The notes below the pieces were generated by a model. That model saw only the letters and a list, made by a program, of their open reading frames with translations, was not told the DNA's origin and searched no databases. Below are positions 47,300 to 55,987 of a DNA stretch of 64,000 nucleotides, piece by piece. A program made the translations under genes and the position numbers. The DNA lies in assembly GCF_039535475.1 (NCBI RefSeq), contig NZ_BAAAXG010000028.1, positions 62,001 through 126,000 of the forward strand. Direction: 5' to 3'. Origin of the DNA: Streptomyces showdoensis (GTDB lineage: Bacteria > Actinomycetota > Actinomycetes > Streptomycetales > Streptomycetaceae). Position 1 is the first letter of the stretch. Each line of letters starts with the position of its first letter.

Positions 47300-48022
47300 T
47301 CACCTCAGGTGCCGGTCGTAGAACCGGCAGCCGTCCTCCACCTCGAACCAGGGGGTGCCGACGTGCCCGCCGAGGTTCGCGTGCAGGGTCTTCCGTTCGC
47401 TGCCGAAGGCGTCGAACAGGTCCAGGGCCCGCTGCCGGGGGTTCCCCTCGTCGTCCCACTGCAGCAGGAACAGCAGCGGAACGGTGACCTGCCGGGCCTC
47501 TTCGCGCTGGGCGTGGGGCACGTACCCCCCGGCGAAGAACCCGGCGGCCGCGATGCGCGGCTCGGCCACGGCGAGGCGGATGCCGAGGGCGGCCCACCCC
47601 GAGTAGCCGACCGGGCCGCCGATGCCGGGCAGCGCGAGGAGGGCGTCCAGGGCGGTCCGCCATTCCGGGACCGCCCTCTCGACCAGCGGGCCGACGAGCG
47701 ACTCCAAGATCTCGTCGACCGGCTCGCCGGCCTGCACCGCCCGGCGCAGCTCGGCCCGGATCCGCTCGTCGGCGGCGGAACGGGGCCGGTCGCCGCACCC
47801 GGCGGCGTCGATGGTGGCCACCGCGTACCCGGCCGCGGCGGTGTGCCGGGCGCGGGCCACCAGCCGGGGGTCCTTCCTGGGCAGCCCGTTGTTGTGGGCC
47901 ATCAGGACCAGCGGGACGGGTGCGGCGGATCCGGGCGTCCAGAGGGTGCCGGGAATCTCGCCGAGGGTGAATTCGCTTTCGAGGACGCCGTCGTCGAGGC
48001 GCTGCTCGGAGGTGAGACGCAT
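47300..48022 (-). CDS. Dienelactone-hydrolase-like alpha/beta hydrolase
   Basis: 240-residue hydrolase. The oxyanion region is VLMAHNNGL, the apparent nucleophile elbow is VGYSGWAALG (GxSxW), a late Asp lies in LQWDDEGNP and His in NLGGHVGTPWFE. Serine replaces the Cys of true dienelactone hydrolases. ATG 48022 with GAAAGG upstream. Substrate unknown. Confidence 0.82.
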   Translation of the reverse strand: MRLTSEQRLDDGVLESEFTLGEIPGTLWTPGSAAPVPLVLMAHNNGLPRKDPRLVARARHTAAAGYAVATIDAAGCGDRPRSAADERIRAELRRAVQAGEPVDEILESLVGPLVERAVPEWRTALDALLALPGIGGPVGYSGWAALGIRLAVAEPRIAAAGFFAGGYVPHAQREEARQVTVPLLFLLQWDDEGNPRQRALDLFDAFGSERKTLHANLGGHVGTPWFEVEDGCRFYDRHLR

Positions 48023-48344
48023 GGTCGTGCCTTTCGGGAGCTCATGAACGGCGCTCCCGGACGACCTGCCTATCGCCCGACCGTGACCCCGGAGGGGAGC
48101 ACCCACGTCGATACTGCGATCACGGGTACCACCTCCTCGTTTTCCTCACACGGTCACCGCCAAGCTAACAACGCCCGCCGCGCGTCACCAACGGTTTTCC
48201 ACCAGCATCCGCGCCGCCGCCTCGTCAGGTCGGCCATGCGCTGTGCCAGGCCCTCCGCCGAACCCGGCACCACCGTGGTCACGAGCGGCCGCACCGGAGC
48301 GCCGACCGGCACGGCCGGCCTCATCCCCGCGCGGAAGCCCGGCC
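48023..48344. other. Non-coding gap (if NmrA-like gene ends at 48345)
   Basis: About 320 bases between the hydrolase start and the expected stop of the NmrA-like gene. A minus-strand frame stays open to 48154, but only through the frameshift described for that gene. A short AT-richer stretch (48130-48170) is the likely hydrolase promoter region. No other gene seen. Confidence 0.5.
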
Positions 48345-49158
48345 TCAGCCGGCCCGCCCGGCACGCCCGGCCCGCCCGGCACGCCCGGCCCGCCCGGCAC
48401 GCTCGGCCCGCTCGGTCAGGAACTCCTCGAACGTGACCTTGCCGTGCCCCCCCTTCCGGCTCTCCCGCTCCTTCCCGTACGAGGTGTCCGCCCGCCCGGA
48501 AACCGCGGTAGGCCCCGCCGGCCAGCGGCACCTCCACCACCCGTCGGCGGCGGCCGCTCACCCGCAGGTAGGAGCGGGCCAGGTCCGGCAGGGTGCGGAC
48601 CTCCGGGCCGCCGAGGTCGGGGACGCGGCCCGCGGGAGCGGCGGCGGCCAGGGCGGCGAGCCGGGCGGCCACCTCGGCCACCTCGACGGGCTGGTCGGAG
48701 ACGCCGGCCGGGAGCAGCATCACGGGCAGTTTCGCCGCGCCCTGAAGGACCCGCAGCACGAGCTCGTGGAACTGGGTCGCGCGCAGCACGGTCCAGCCGA
48801 GCCCCGACTCCTCGACGAGCCGCTCCACGGCGAGCTTGCTGCGGTAGTAGCCGAGCGGGACCTGGTCGACCCCGACGATCGAGATGTACACCAGGTGCCG
48901 CACCCCGGCCGCGCGGGCCGCCTCGATCAGATGGCGGGCCGCCTCCTCGTCCCCGCCCTTGGGCGAACTCGCGCAGTGCACGACCGTGTCCACCCCCGCC
49001 ACCGCCCGGGCCAGCCCCGGCCCGCCCGCCCGGAGGTCCACGGCGTACGGCTGCGCGTGCCGGCTCAGCACCCGCACCTCGTGCCCGTCCGCGCGCAGCC
49101 GCTCGGTGACGAGCCGGCCGAGGGTTCCGGTGCCGCCGGTCACCAGGATCGTGGTCAT
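48345..49158 (-). CDS. NmrA-like NAD(P)-binding protein, apparent C-terminal frameshift
   Basis: Atypical SDR/NmrA protein: TGGTGTLGRLV nucleotide-binding loop, VDTVVHCAS, YYRSKLAVERLVEESGLGWTVLRATQFHE. As sequenced, the frame shifts in a run of seven C (48447-48453, seven G in the gene) and continues as improbable Arg/Cys-rich sequence to 48154. With six G the product continues HGKVTFEEFLTERAERAG and stops at TGA 48345, exactly the family's expected end. So either a sequencing error or a real recent frameshift. ATG 49158; redox role on an unknown substrate. Confidence 0.75.
48351..48410. repeat. 18-bp tandem repeat in NmrA-like gene 3' end
   Basis: GGCCCGCCCGGCACGCCC at 48351-48368 and 48369-48386, a near copy at 48387-48404, then a partial unit. 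Encodes repeated Arg-Ala-Gly in the corrected frame. Confidence 0.85.
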
Positions 49159-49329
49159 CGCAGTCGCCGTCCTTTCACAGGGCGGACGCCCCCCGATGGA
49201 GCGCCCGCCACCAGGAGGACCGTGCGAGCCCTCCCGAATGTGACATCGACACGCCGGCGGGCGGCCTTTCTGCGCCTCCGCAGTCGTCCGGTCCCGCGTC
49301 CGCTCCCCCCGTCCGCGAAGGTCCTACGG

Positions 49330-51363
49330 TCAGAACGCCTGCCGCAGAGCGTTCCGTTCCGCTTCGCCCAGGTGCGCCAGGTTGGCCGCACGGACCTCCT
49401 CGATGAACTGCCGGGTCTTGTTCTGGAACTCCCCGATGCTTCCGGCCTTGCCGCCCCAGCGGAACTCCATCGGGACACCCCCTTGGCCACGAGCCTGGGC
49501 TCCCATCTGCGGCGACGGCTGGTCGGGGCGGGCGAGCGGCCGGCCGGGCCTGACGGTCTCGAAGCCCGTCTCGCCACGGAACAGCGCCCTCAGCAGCTGC
49601 CTGGTGCCCGCCCTCGGATCGCTCGCGTCCCCGTGGATCGGACCACGGCTGTCGGAGGTGCCCATGCCCACCTTGTACGTCTGCGTCCAGTAGGCGGTGG
49701 AGGTCTGGGGAACGGCGTTGTGGAACCAGTCCGCGATGTGATCGATCAGCTGCGGGGACGCGGTGACGGCCCCGGCGTCGCCCAACGCCGAGCTGTGGAC
49801 CTGGGCGAGGTCCTCCAGCTTGACCAGGAGCGGGACCGCGTTCTTGGTGGTGCTGGTCGCACCGAACAGCTGGGTCTGGTTCATGGCGTTTCCGATGACG
49901 TACGAGAGACCGAGGCTCAGCAGTCCGTGGACCTGCCTGCGCTGGAACTCGTCCATGCCGCCCAACTGCTGCTGGAAGGCCGGGTCGTCGAAGAGCGTCG
50001 TGATGTAGTGGGGCACCGCCGCCGCCGCGTCCCCGCGTGCCCGGAGGGCGTCCACCGCACCGGGAGCAGCGCCCTCCGCGCCGAGCCGGGTGGCCTGCGT
50101 GGCGTACAGGTCCGGCATCCCCGAAGGCAGCACACCGGCCGTGGCCTGGATGCTCAGCGACACGTCGATGGCGTTGGCGAAGGCCTCGCGCTCCGCCTTC
50201 ACGGCGTTGTAGATGTCGTCGCCCAGCCACTGCCGCAGGGCCTGGTCGGGGAATCCCGTGAGGTACTGGCTGCCGGGCAGGGGCTGCATCCCGACACGCG
50301 GCTGTCCGGCGAAGATCGCGCCGATGTGCTGGCTGATGCTGTCCAGCTGGTGTGTGAACATCCGGTCGGACCCGGCCGCCATCTCGTCCAGGGGATGGCT
50401 GACGTACTCCAGGTTGCTGACCGACACGTATCCCGACGGATCCGAGACGATCTTCTGATTGCGCTGGAGCCCCGCCCGCGCGATAGCGAGGTACAGGTTC
50501 CTTCCGTGCCGCTGGAGCGGGTTGTGGTCGGTGGTCAAGGACCACCCGTCGCCGCTTCTGTCGAGGACTTGGGTCGCATAGGGCAGGCCACCGAAGAACA
50601 GCGTGTTGATCGCTCCCATGGCCTGCGCGTCGACCCCGGGGTGGGTCGCCAGACGGGCGTCGGGCGCGACGTACTCGTAGCTCGGCGCGCTCACCTCGAC
50701 CTCGAACCCGACGAGGCGCTGCACCGCCCGGGCGGAACCGCCCGTCGGCGCGGACGCTTTCTGGACCGCGTGCTCGTGTCCGGGCTCGGACGGCACCGGG
50801 CCGGACATGACCCGGGTGGCGTTGGCTTCCGCCTCGCGCTCGAAGCGGTCGGAGGGGTCGGACACCTTCAGCCCGCTCCCGTCGTCCGAGCCGGCGACCG
50901 GGCCCTGCCGCTGCTGGATCACATGGGTCAGTTCATGGGCGAGGGTGTGCTTGTCGCCGCCGCCCTCGCCGATCACGACGTGACTCCCGGACGTGTAGGC
51001 GCGGGCGCCGACCTCCGCCGCGGACGCCTTCGCCGCCGCGTCCGTGTGGACGCGCACGTCGGAGAAGTCCGCCCCCAGCCGTGCCTCCATCTCGTCGCGC
51101 GTGGCGCTGTCGAGGGGGCGTCCGGACGTCCGCAGGACGTCGTGGACGGCGGACCGCTGCACGTTCTGCTGGTGACCGCAGCCGGCGGAGTGCTGGTGCT
51201 GGTCGGGCTGGGCCCAGGCGTGCCCGGCCTGGCGCAGCATCTGGACGACCGCGGCGTTCCCGGCGGCGGCCTGCAGGCCGGACAGGCCCGTCGGCCGCTG
51301 CTTCGCGGGGGCACGTACGGCGTCGGCCGCCCGTTCGGTCGCGGCGTTCTCGTGGTCACGCAA
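49330..51363 (-). CDS. DUF4157 (eCIS-core) domain protein, orphan toxin-like
   Basis: 677-residue protein. DUF4157 spans about 82-155: RPLDSATRDEMEARLGADFS, VRVHTD and the metalloprotease-like HTLAHELTHVIQQ (His143, Glu144, His147). This domain typically caps cargo of extracellular contractile injection systems, but no sheath, tube or baseplate gene is in the window. The C-terminal 450 residues are a passenger. VGFEVEVS, DGWSLTTDHNP and LEYVSHPLDEM resemble the amidoligase pattern (ExE, W..D, ExVSxP), a tentative match. Start TTG 51363 is uncertain. No obvious partner gene. Confidence 0.8.
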   Translation of the reverse strand: MRDHENAATERAADAVRAPAKQRPTGLSGLQAAAGNAAVVQMLRQAGHAWAQPDQHQHSAGCGHQQNVQRSAVHDVLRTSGRPLDSATRDEMEARLGADFSDVRVHTDAAAKASAAEVGARAYTSGSHVVIGEGGGDKHTLAHELTHVIQQRQGPVAGSDDGSGLKVSDPSDRFEREAEANATRVMSGPVPSEPGHEHAVQKASAPTGGSARAVQRLVGFEVEVSAPSYEYVAPDARLATHPGVDAQAMGAINTLFFGGLPYATQVLDRSGDGWSLTTDHNPLQRHGRNLYLAIARAGLQRNQKIVSDPSGYVSVSNLEYVSHPLDEMAAGSDRMFTHQLDSISQHIGAIFAGQPRVGMQPLPGSQYLTGFPDQALRQWLGDDIYNAVKAEREAFANAIDVSLSIQATAGVLPSGMPDLYATQATRLGAEGAAPGAVDALRARGDAAAAVPHYITTLFDDPAFQQQLGGMDEFQRRQVHGLLSLGLSYVIGNAMNQTQLFGATSTTKNAVPLLVKLEDLAQVHSSALGDAGAVTASPQLIDHIADWFHNAVPQTSTAYWTQTYKVGMGTSDSRGPIHGDASDPRAGTRQLLRALFRGETGFETVRPGRPLARPDQPSPQMGAQARGQGGVPMEFRWGGKAGSIGEFQNKTRQFIEEVRAANLAHLGEAERNALRQAF

Positions 51364-51490
51364 TGGGGTCCCCGGTGTGGTGTGGCGTGGATGCCTGACG
51401 TCCCCTCCTGCCTATGCGGTGGAGCGCCGCCGGGGCCAGGTGCGTGCGGGCAGTGTCTGCTGACCGAACGGGCACACGCACCGCCCCCCC

Positions 51491-51790
51491 CTACGCCAGG
51501 TCCACCTCCGCCCGCACCGTCTTCCCGACCGGCACCCGCGCCAGGACCTCCCGCGGATGGCGAGCGCGTCGACCAGCCGCAGGCCCCGCCCCGGCACCCG
51601 CCCGTGGGTCACGGCGTTCGCGGCGAGCTCCGCGACGATCTGGGCGGTCGCGTCCGAGGCGGCGCTCCCGTGCGCGACCCCCCAGCGGTCGAGCTGATGG
51701 AGGGCGAGCCGGCGCGCCAGCCGCGCTGGTTCGGGTACGGGGAAGGGCAGCGCTCCGGGCTCCTCTTCTCCGACCCGAAAGAGGTCGGCA
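51491..51790 (-). pseudogene. Remnant of an RsbW-like ATP-binding (anti-sigma-type) protein
   Basis: Reading leftward, VPEPARLARRLALHQLDRWG and the N-box AELAANAVTHGRVPGRG are clear HATPase features. The middle of the domain (roughly 45 residues with the D-x-G-x-G box) is missing, as the sequence jumps straight to LRLVDALA. A frameshift then follows; in another frame the expected end EVLARVPVGKTVRAEVDLA is intact to TAG at 51491-51493. No credible start codon is left. It is a decayed gene next to a truncated regulator. Confidence 0.72.
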
Positions 51791-51882
51791 TCCTTCAGAT
51801 TCGATATGCCAGGATGCGCTCGCAGGCTCTTACCCTGGAAGACTCCCAGAGCCTGTTGCGGGAGATGCGAGGAGCCACATGA
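51775..51882 (+). pseudogene. C-terminal remnant of a Scr1/DUF5753-type XRE regulator
   Basis: The last about 35 codons before the DUF397 gene read DPKEVGILQIRYARMRSQ then ALTLEDSQSLLREMRG, the usual tail of XRE regulators paired with DUF397 proteins. The HTH and most of DUF5753 are gone. The stop overlaps the DUF397 ATG (ATGA), preserving the original operon junction. The break abuts the ATPase remnant, indicating one deletion removed the divergent promoter region and the 5' parts of both genes. Confidence 0.68.
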
Positions 51883-52064
51883 GCGACACAGACCTGGCCT
51901 GGTTCAAGAGCAGTTACAGCAGCAGTGGAGACGGCGACTGCGTGGAAGTCGCCGCCTGCCCCACCACCGTCCACGTCCGCGACTCCAAGCGCCCCCAGGA
52001 CGCGCAGCTGGCCCTCGGGCCCGCCGCCTGGGGCGCGTTCCTCGCGGGCTGCGGGCGCATCTGA
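51879..52064 (+). CDS. DUF397 protein
   Basis: 61-residue DUF397 protein: WFKSSYSSSGDGDCVEVA then VHVRDSK. Normally works with the upstream XRE regulator, antagonising it. Here that partner is truncated, so the gene is probably orphaned and perhaps unexpressed unless a new promoter formed. ATG 51879 with GAGGAG upstream. Overlaps the SDR start by one base. Confidence 0.9.
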   Translation: MSDTDLAWFKSSYSSSGDGDCVEVAACPTTVHVRDSKRPQDAQLALGPAAWGAFLAGCGRI

Positions 52065-52834
52065 TGGGCTACCTCGACGAGCTGTTCTCCCTCGCCGGCC
52101 GCACCGCCCTCGTCACCGGCGGCAGCTCCGGCATCGGCAAGGCCATCGCGCGGGCGCTCGCGCGGGCGGGGGCGTCCGTGGTGATCGTGGCGCGGCGGGA
52201 GGCGGAGCTGAAGGCGGCCGTCGACGAACTCGCGCAGGAGGGCTGCACGGCCGCATGGGTGAGCGCGGATCTCGGCACCCGGGAGGGGGTGAGGGCCGCC
52301 GCCGAGGAGGCGGTGGCCGTGTACGGCGAGCCGGACATCCTGGTCAACTCGGCCGGGATCAACCTGCGTCCGCCCATGGGCGAGCTCTCCGACGAGGTCT
52401 GGGACGCGACGATGGCCGTGAACCTGGAGGCGCCGTTCCTCCTGGGCCGGCGGTTCGGGCCGAAGATGGCCGAGCGGGGGTTCGGGCGGATCATCCACGT
52501 GACCTCGCAGCAGGCGCACCGCGCGTTCGTGCAGTCGGGGGCGTACGGGGTGTCGAAGGGCGGCCTGGAGTCGCTGGCGCGCTCGCAGGCCGAGGCCTGG
52601 TCGCCGCACGGGGTCACCTGCAACACCCTCGTGCCGGGCTTCGTGATGACGCCGCTGAACGAGCGACTGAGCTCCGATCCGGACCGGGTCGCCGCGCTCG
52701 CGGCGCGGACGATGGTCGGGCGCAACGGGCTCGCCGAGGACTTCGAGGGGGCCGCCGTCTTCCTGGCGAGCCGGGCCTCCGGGTACGTCACGGGGCAGGC
52801 GGTGTTCGTGGACGGCGGGCTGTCCGTGCACTGA
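52064..52834 (+). CDS. SDR-family oxidoreductase
   Basis: 256-residue classical short-chain dehydrogenase. Cofactor loop TGGSSGIG, NSAGIN, catalytic Ser in HVTSQQAH, Tyr and Lys in YGVSKGG, C-terminal GYVTGQAVFVDGG. Most like gluconate 5-dehydrogenase/ketoreductase groups; substrate unknown. ATG 52064 overlaps the DUF397 stop (TGATG), so it depends on the remnant operon for expression. Confidence 0.92.
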   Translation: MGYLDELFSLAGRTALVTGGSSGIGKAIARALARAGASVVIVARREAELKAAVDELAQEGCTAAWVSADLGTREGVRAAAEEAVAVYGEPDILVNSAGINLRPPMGELSDEVWDATMAVNLEAPFLLGRRFGPKMAERGFGRIIHVTSQQAHRAFVQSGAYGVSKGGLESLARSQAEAWSPHGVTCNTLVPGFVMTPLNERLSSDPDRVAALAARTMVGRNGLAEDFEGAAVFLASRASGYVTGQAVFVDGGLSVH

Positions 52835-52875
52835 CCCCACGCCCGCCTCCCCTCATGGCCCCGGCCTCTCGAACG

Positions 52876-52908
52876 GCTGTCGCAGCCCGTTGCTAAGGTT
52901 GCGACAGC
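52876..52908. promoter_or_regulatory. 9-bp inverted repeat around a -10-like element
   Basis: GCTGTCGCA (52876-52884) and TGCGACAGC (52900-52908) flank a 15-base spacer that contains TAAGGT (52894-52899). It lies 18 bases before the first gene of the toxin operon. Position suggests a repressor operator over the core promoter; no good -35 is visible. Confidence 0.6.
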
Positions 52909-52925
52909 GACGAAAGGCGGGGGCC

Positions 52926-53318
52926 ATGACCATCGACGCGCACCTGAAGACCTCGGAAGACGATCTGACGAGGCTCGCCGACGACCTCGACACGATGCAG
53001 CGTCATATCGACGGCCAGGTACGGCGGATGGACGGCATCGTCGATCGTATCGAGGCCGGCTGGAAGGGCGAGACCGGCAAGGCGTACCGGTCCCTGCACC
53101 GGGCCGCGTCCGAGGACGCCGTACGCATACGCGAAATCCTCGTCGTGCTCGAACAGGCCGTGCGGCTGAGCCGCGACGGCTTCACCGAGCAGGAGATGGA
53201 GAACCTGCGGAGCCTGCGGAAGATGGAGAGCTCCGTGGACGTGGCGGCGGAGGCCGCCAAGCTCCAGGCTCCCGAGGCAGGTACCGCCGGGCCGCGCAGC
53301 GGCATCCTGGACATCTGA
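52926..53318 (+). CDS. WXG100-superfamily-like helical protein (ESX type)
   Basis: 130-residue all-helical protein with the GWKG motif (WxG) at the hairpin between two long helices (TRLADDLDTMQRHIDGQVRR; YRSLHRAASEDAVRIREILV), and a C-terminal extension. Typical small partner of type VII (ESX) toxins. ATG 52926 with AAAGGCGGGGG upstream. First gene of a six-gene unit. Confidence 0.85.
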   Translation: MTIDAHLKTSEDDLTRLADDLDTMQRHIDGQVRRMDGIVDRIEAGWKGETGKAYRSLHRAASEDAVRIREILVVLEQAVRLSRDGFTEQEMENLRSLRKMESSVDVAAEAAKLQAPEAGTAGPRSGILDI

Positions 53319-53349
53319 TCGCGCATCACGGAAGAGCACGGGGGCTCTC

Positions 53350-53649
53350 TTGTCCGATGACCACATAGGCGTCGACTTCGGCACGCTCGGCGAACTCGCC
53401 ACCGAACTCGAAGACATCCTGAAGCAGCTCAACAGCAAACTGGAGACGCTCTACCAGCGCACCGAGAAGGTCGTGCTCGCCTGGGACGGCGAGGCCCGGG
53501 ACGCGTTCGTCGACGAACTCGACCAGTGGGACCGGCAGATGCAGGACCTCCAGGCCGCCCAGAAGTGGCTGCACGCGGTCGTGACCAACGGGCAGGCCAA
53601 CTACGGTTCCGCCCACCGCGCGGTGCTGCGCGGATGGGGGGCGGCCTGA
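53350..53649 (+). CDS. WXG100-family protein
   Basis: 99-residue WXG100 protein: two helices with AWDGEARDAF (WxG) in the turn. Start TTG 53350 is the best in-frame choice and has a G-rich stretch upstream. Stop overlaps the toxin ATG by one base. It likely forms a heterodimer with the previous gene product or the toxin's N-terminal helices. Confidence 0.88.
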   Translation: MSDDHIGVDFGTLGELATELEDILKQLNSKLETLYQRTEKVVLAWDGEARDAFVDELDQWDRQMQDLQAAQKWLHAVVTNGQANYGSAHRAVLRGWGAA

Positions 53650-55364
53650 TGGGCACCCCCACCGCTCCGCCCGCCCAGGGTGCCGGATTCGACGTCACAC
53701 CGGCCCAGTTGAACGGGGTGGCCGGGACCGTCGTCATCCAGCAGGGCAACCTGGACAAAGCCGCCAAGGACTTCCTGCACGCCGTCAGCCAGTACATGGA
53801 CTGCGGCGGCTACGGTTCGGCGGCGGAAGCCGTCTCCGCCTCGTACGTGAAGGTCGGCAACGCGTTCCTCGACACCTGGGCCAAGGCCGTCGCCGGCATC
53901 GGCGGTGTCGCCACCGGCTTCGTCACCACCGCCAACAACTACGCGCGGGCCGAGGCCGCGAGCCACCCCTCCGGCACCGCCCAGCCGCAGCAGTTCCCCC
54001 TCCCCCACGTCATCGACAGCCCGCCCCACTACTCCCGGATCACGGATCTGAAGTGGGGCGACATGGACGACTACTCCAGCGGCCTCATCTCCTGGCTGCT
54101 GGAGGGCGTGCCCGACTGGGCGATGGACATCATCCGCAAGCTGCTCCACCACGTGTTCCGCTGGGGCAAGGCGGCCGACATCCTGCCGCTGCCCGACTAC
54201 CAGGAGATCGACAAGCTGGCGCTCGCCTGGCTGCAGCCCGGCTTCTCCGTCGGCCAGGTCGAGGGCATGCTCAACCAGGCCGTCAGCTCGATCTCCGACC
54301 CGAACAACGGCGAATGGCAGGCCGCCATGCGCACGTTCACCAGTTCTCTGTGGGGCACGACGGCTTGGGGCACCTCGACCGCCGGGTACGAGTGGAAGCA
54401 CGACTCCGGCGGCGCCGGGACCTCGGCCGGCACCAGCGCCAGCCACCCCGTCATGTCGGTCCTCTTCGACACCACCCAGGAGGTCAGCCAGGCGCTGCGG
54501 GCCTTCGCCGTGGCCGCGTCGAAGATGCGGCACGAGCTGTGGCGGATCTGGAAGAAGGCCGTCTGGGACGCGCTGCCGCACATCAAGGACGGCATCGACA
54601 TGGGCGATCTCAAGAAGATCGGCAAGAGCATCCTCTCCATGGGCCGCGACCTCGGCATCAACATCACCCTGGAGATCGACCAGGCCGCGATGAACCGGGC
54701 CGTGACGACGTACGAGAACGAGTGCCGGGCGGTGGTGGCGCGGCTCGACAAGCTGATCCCCGCCCTGGAGGAGGCCCAACGGGCCGTCCCCACCTACCAG
54801 TCCGAGCAGGCCCGCGCGCAGGCCTTCGGGGCGCGCTCGCTCAACGAGTTCAAGCACGAGCACAGGTTCATGGTGCCCGGGCAGAACGAGGACGACTTCT
54901 ACTACCCGATCGACCTGGCCGGCCAGGAAGGGCTCTACGACAGCCATCCCATCGACAAGCACGTCGGACTCACCGAGGACCAGCTGCGGATGCGGCTGCG
55001 CGACCAGCCGGGCGCGCCGGCGGCCTCGTCCTTCACGGACCTCGCCGCGGCGCAGAAGTACACCCAGGCCGTGATCAGCAACGACGCGAACGAGAACCGG
55101 ATCGCGGACTGGATCGACAGCACCCGCAAGAAGATCCAGAACAATCCGAACTACGACCCGAACAAATCCGAGATCCAGCCCCCGCTCTATCTGCAATTCC
55201 CCGGGGACCAGGTCGGCAAGAGCGTCTCGCGCGACGATTACACTACGCACGGCATGAACGCCCAGGCCTCGAACCCGGACTGGGTCCAGGTGCGGCTCAT
55301 CTACAAGCACGATCTCGACCCGCCGTTCATCGTGCTGACCGCCATGCCGCACAAGGGACCGTGA
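53649..55364 (+). CDS. ESX-type polymorphic toxin with C-terminal RNase A-like domain
   Basis: 571-residue protein. Residues 1-110 are a WXG/LXG-like helical head (VTPAQLNGVAGTVVIQQGNL...). The middle is helical with amphipathic DWAMDIIRKLLHHVFRWGKAA and a 310-400 coiled region. The last about 150 residues match bacterial RNase A-like toxins: SHPIDKHVGLTEDQLRMRL (His433, His438), ASSFTDLAAAQKYTQAVI and the terminal PFIVLTAMP strand. It would be secreted by a type VII system and cut RNA in target cells (family knowledge). The secretion ATPase (EccC) is not in this window. Confidence 0.83.
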   Translation: MGTPTAPPAQGAGFDVTPAQLNGVAGTVVIQQGNLDKAAKDFLHAVSQYMDCGGYGSAAEAVSASYVKVGNAFLDTWAKAVAGIGGVATGFVTTANNYARAEAASHPSGTAQPQQFPLPHVIDSPPHYSRITDLKWGDMDDYSSGLISWLLEGVPDWAMDIIRKLLHHVFRWGKAADILPLPDYQEIDKLALAWLQPGFSVGQVEGMLNQAVSSISDPNNGEWQAAMRTFTSSLWGTTAWGTSTAGYEWKHDSGGAGTSAGTSASHPVMSVLFDTTQEVSQALRAFAVAASKMRHELWRIWKKAVWDALPHIKDGIDMGDLKKIGKSILSMGRDLGINITLEIDQAAMNRAVTTYENECRAVVARLDKLIPALEEAQRAVPTYQSEQARAQAFGARSLNEFKHEHRFMVPGQNEDDFYYPIDLAGQEGLYDSHPIDKHVGLTEDQLRMRLRDQPGAPAASSFTDLAAAQKYTQAVISNDANENRIADWIDSTRKKIQNNPNYDPNKSEIQPPLYLQFPGDQVGKSVSRDDYTTHGMNAQASNPDWVQVRLIYKHDLDPPFIVLTAMPHKGP

Positions 55365-55378
55365 GAGAGGTGTGTGCC

Positions 55379-55987
55379 ATGTTCTCGGACGGGCCGGTGG
55401 TCCGGCTCCTCGACCTCGCCGTGTCGGTACGTGACTCGGCGGGCCGCCTCTCCCTCGACACCGAGCTCAGGCGGTACGTACGGCTGGTGCGCGGCGACGC
55501 CGTCGCGCGGTGGAACTGCTCGCCGTACGCGGCGGCCGGGGCCCTGGAGCTGGCCGCCGACGGTCTCGGCGGGGCGCCCGCCGCGTTCCGCGAGAAGGCC
55601 GTGCGAGCCGCCGGTGACACGGATCCGGCGGAATTCCTCCGGGCCCTCGCGAAAGCGCTGCGGGAGCAGGACCGGGCCGGGGTGGCGGAATTCTCGGAAA
55701 TCCCGCTGGACGGCTGGGAATTCCTGGAGACCTTTCCGCTCCTCTTCGGTCTCGACGCCCTTCTCATGGACGAGCCCGGCCCGGTCGGCGAGGTCGTCGG
55801 GACCCTGCTCGGCAACGAGCACCCGTTCTGCACGGAACTCGCGGCCGGGTACGCGGGCGAGGCCCAGCGGGCCCGCGTCCTGTTCCCCGGCGCCCAGGGG
55901 CTGCGGCCCCGCCTGTCCTGGGCCGACCGCGAGGCGCTTCTCGCGATCACGGCCACCGTCGACGACCACATGCAGCGGGAGCACTGA
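55379..55987 (+). CDS. Candidate immunity protein for the RNase A-like toxin
   Basis: 202-residue acidic helical protein, directly downstream of the toxin (14-base gap). No family recognised. Leu/Ala-rich helices, for example LRALAKALREQDRAGVAEF and WEFLETFPLLFGLDALL. Immunity role is inferred from position alone. ATG 55379 with GAGAGG upstream; an earlier GTG at 55361 overlaps the toxin stop. Its TGA abuts the next ATG. Confidence 0.72.
   Translation: MFSDGPVVRLLDLAVSVRDSAGRLSLDTELRRYVRLVRGDAVARWNCSPYAAAGALELAADGLGGAPAAFREKAVRAAGDTDPAEFLRALAKALREQDRAGVAEFSEIPLDGWEFLETFPLLFGLDALLMDEPGPVGEVVGTLLGNEHPFCTELAAGYAGEAQRARVLFPGAQGLRPRLSWADREALLAITATVDDHMQREH

Noticed and set aside
48433..51882. 1,149-codon plus-strand open frame
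   Set aside because: Shadow of the NmrA-like and DUF4157 genes on the other strand; composition is biased to Arg/Gly/Val and no domain is seen. Only its last about 35 codons are meaningful, as the Scr1 regulator remnant.
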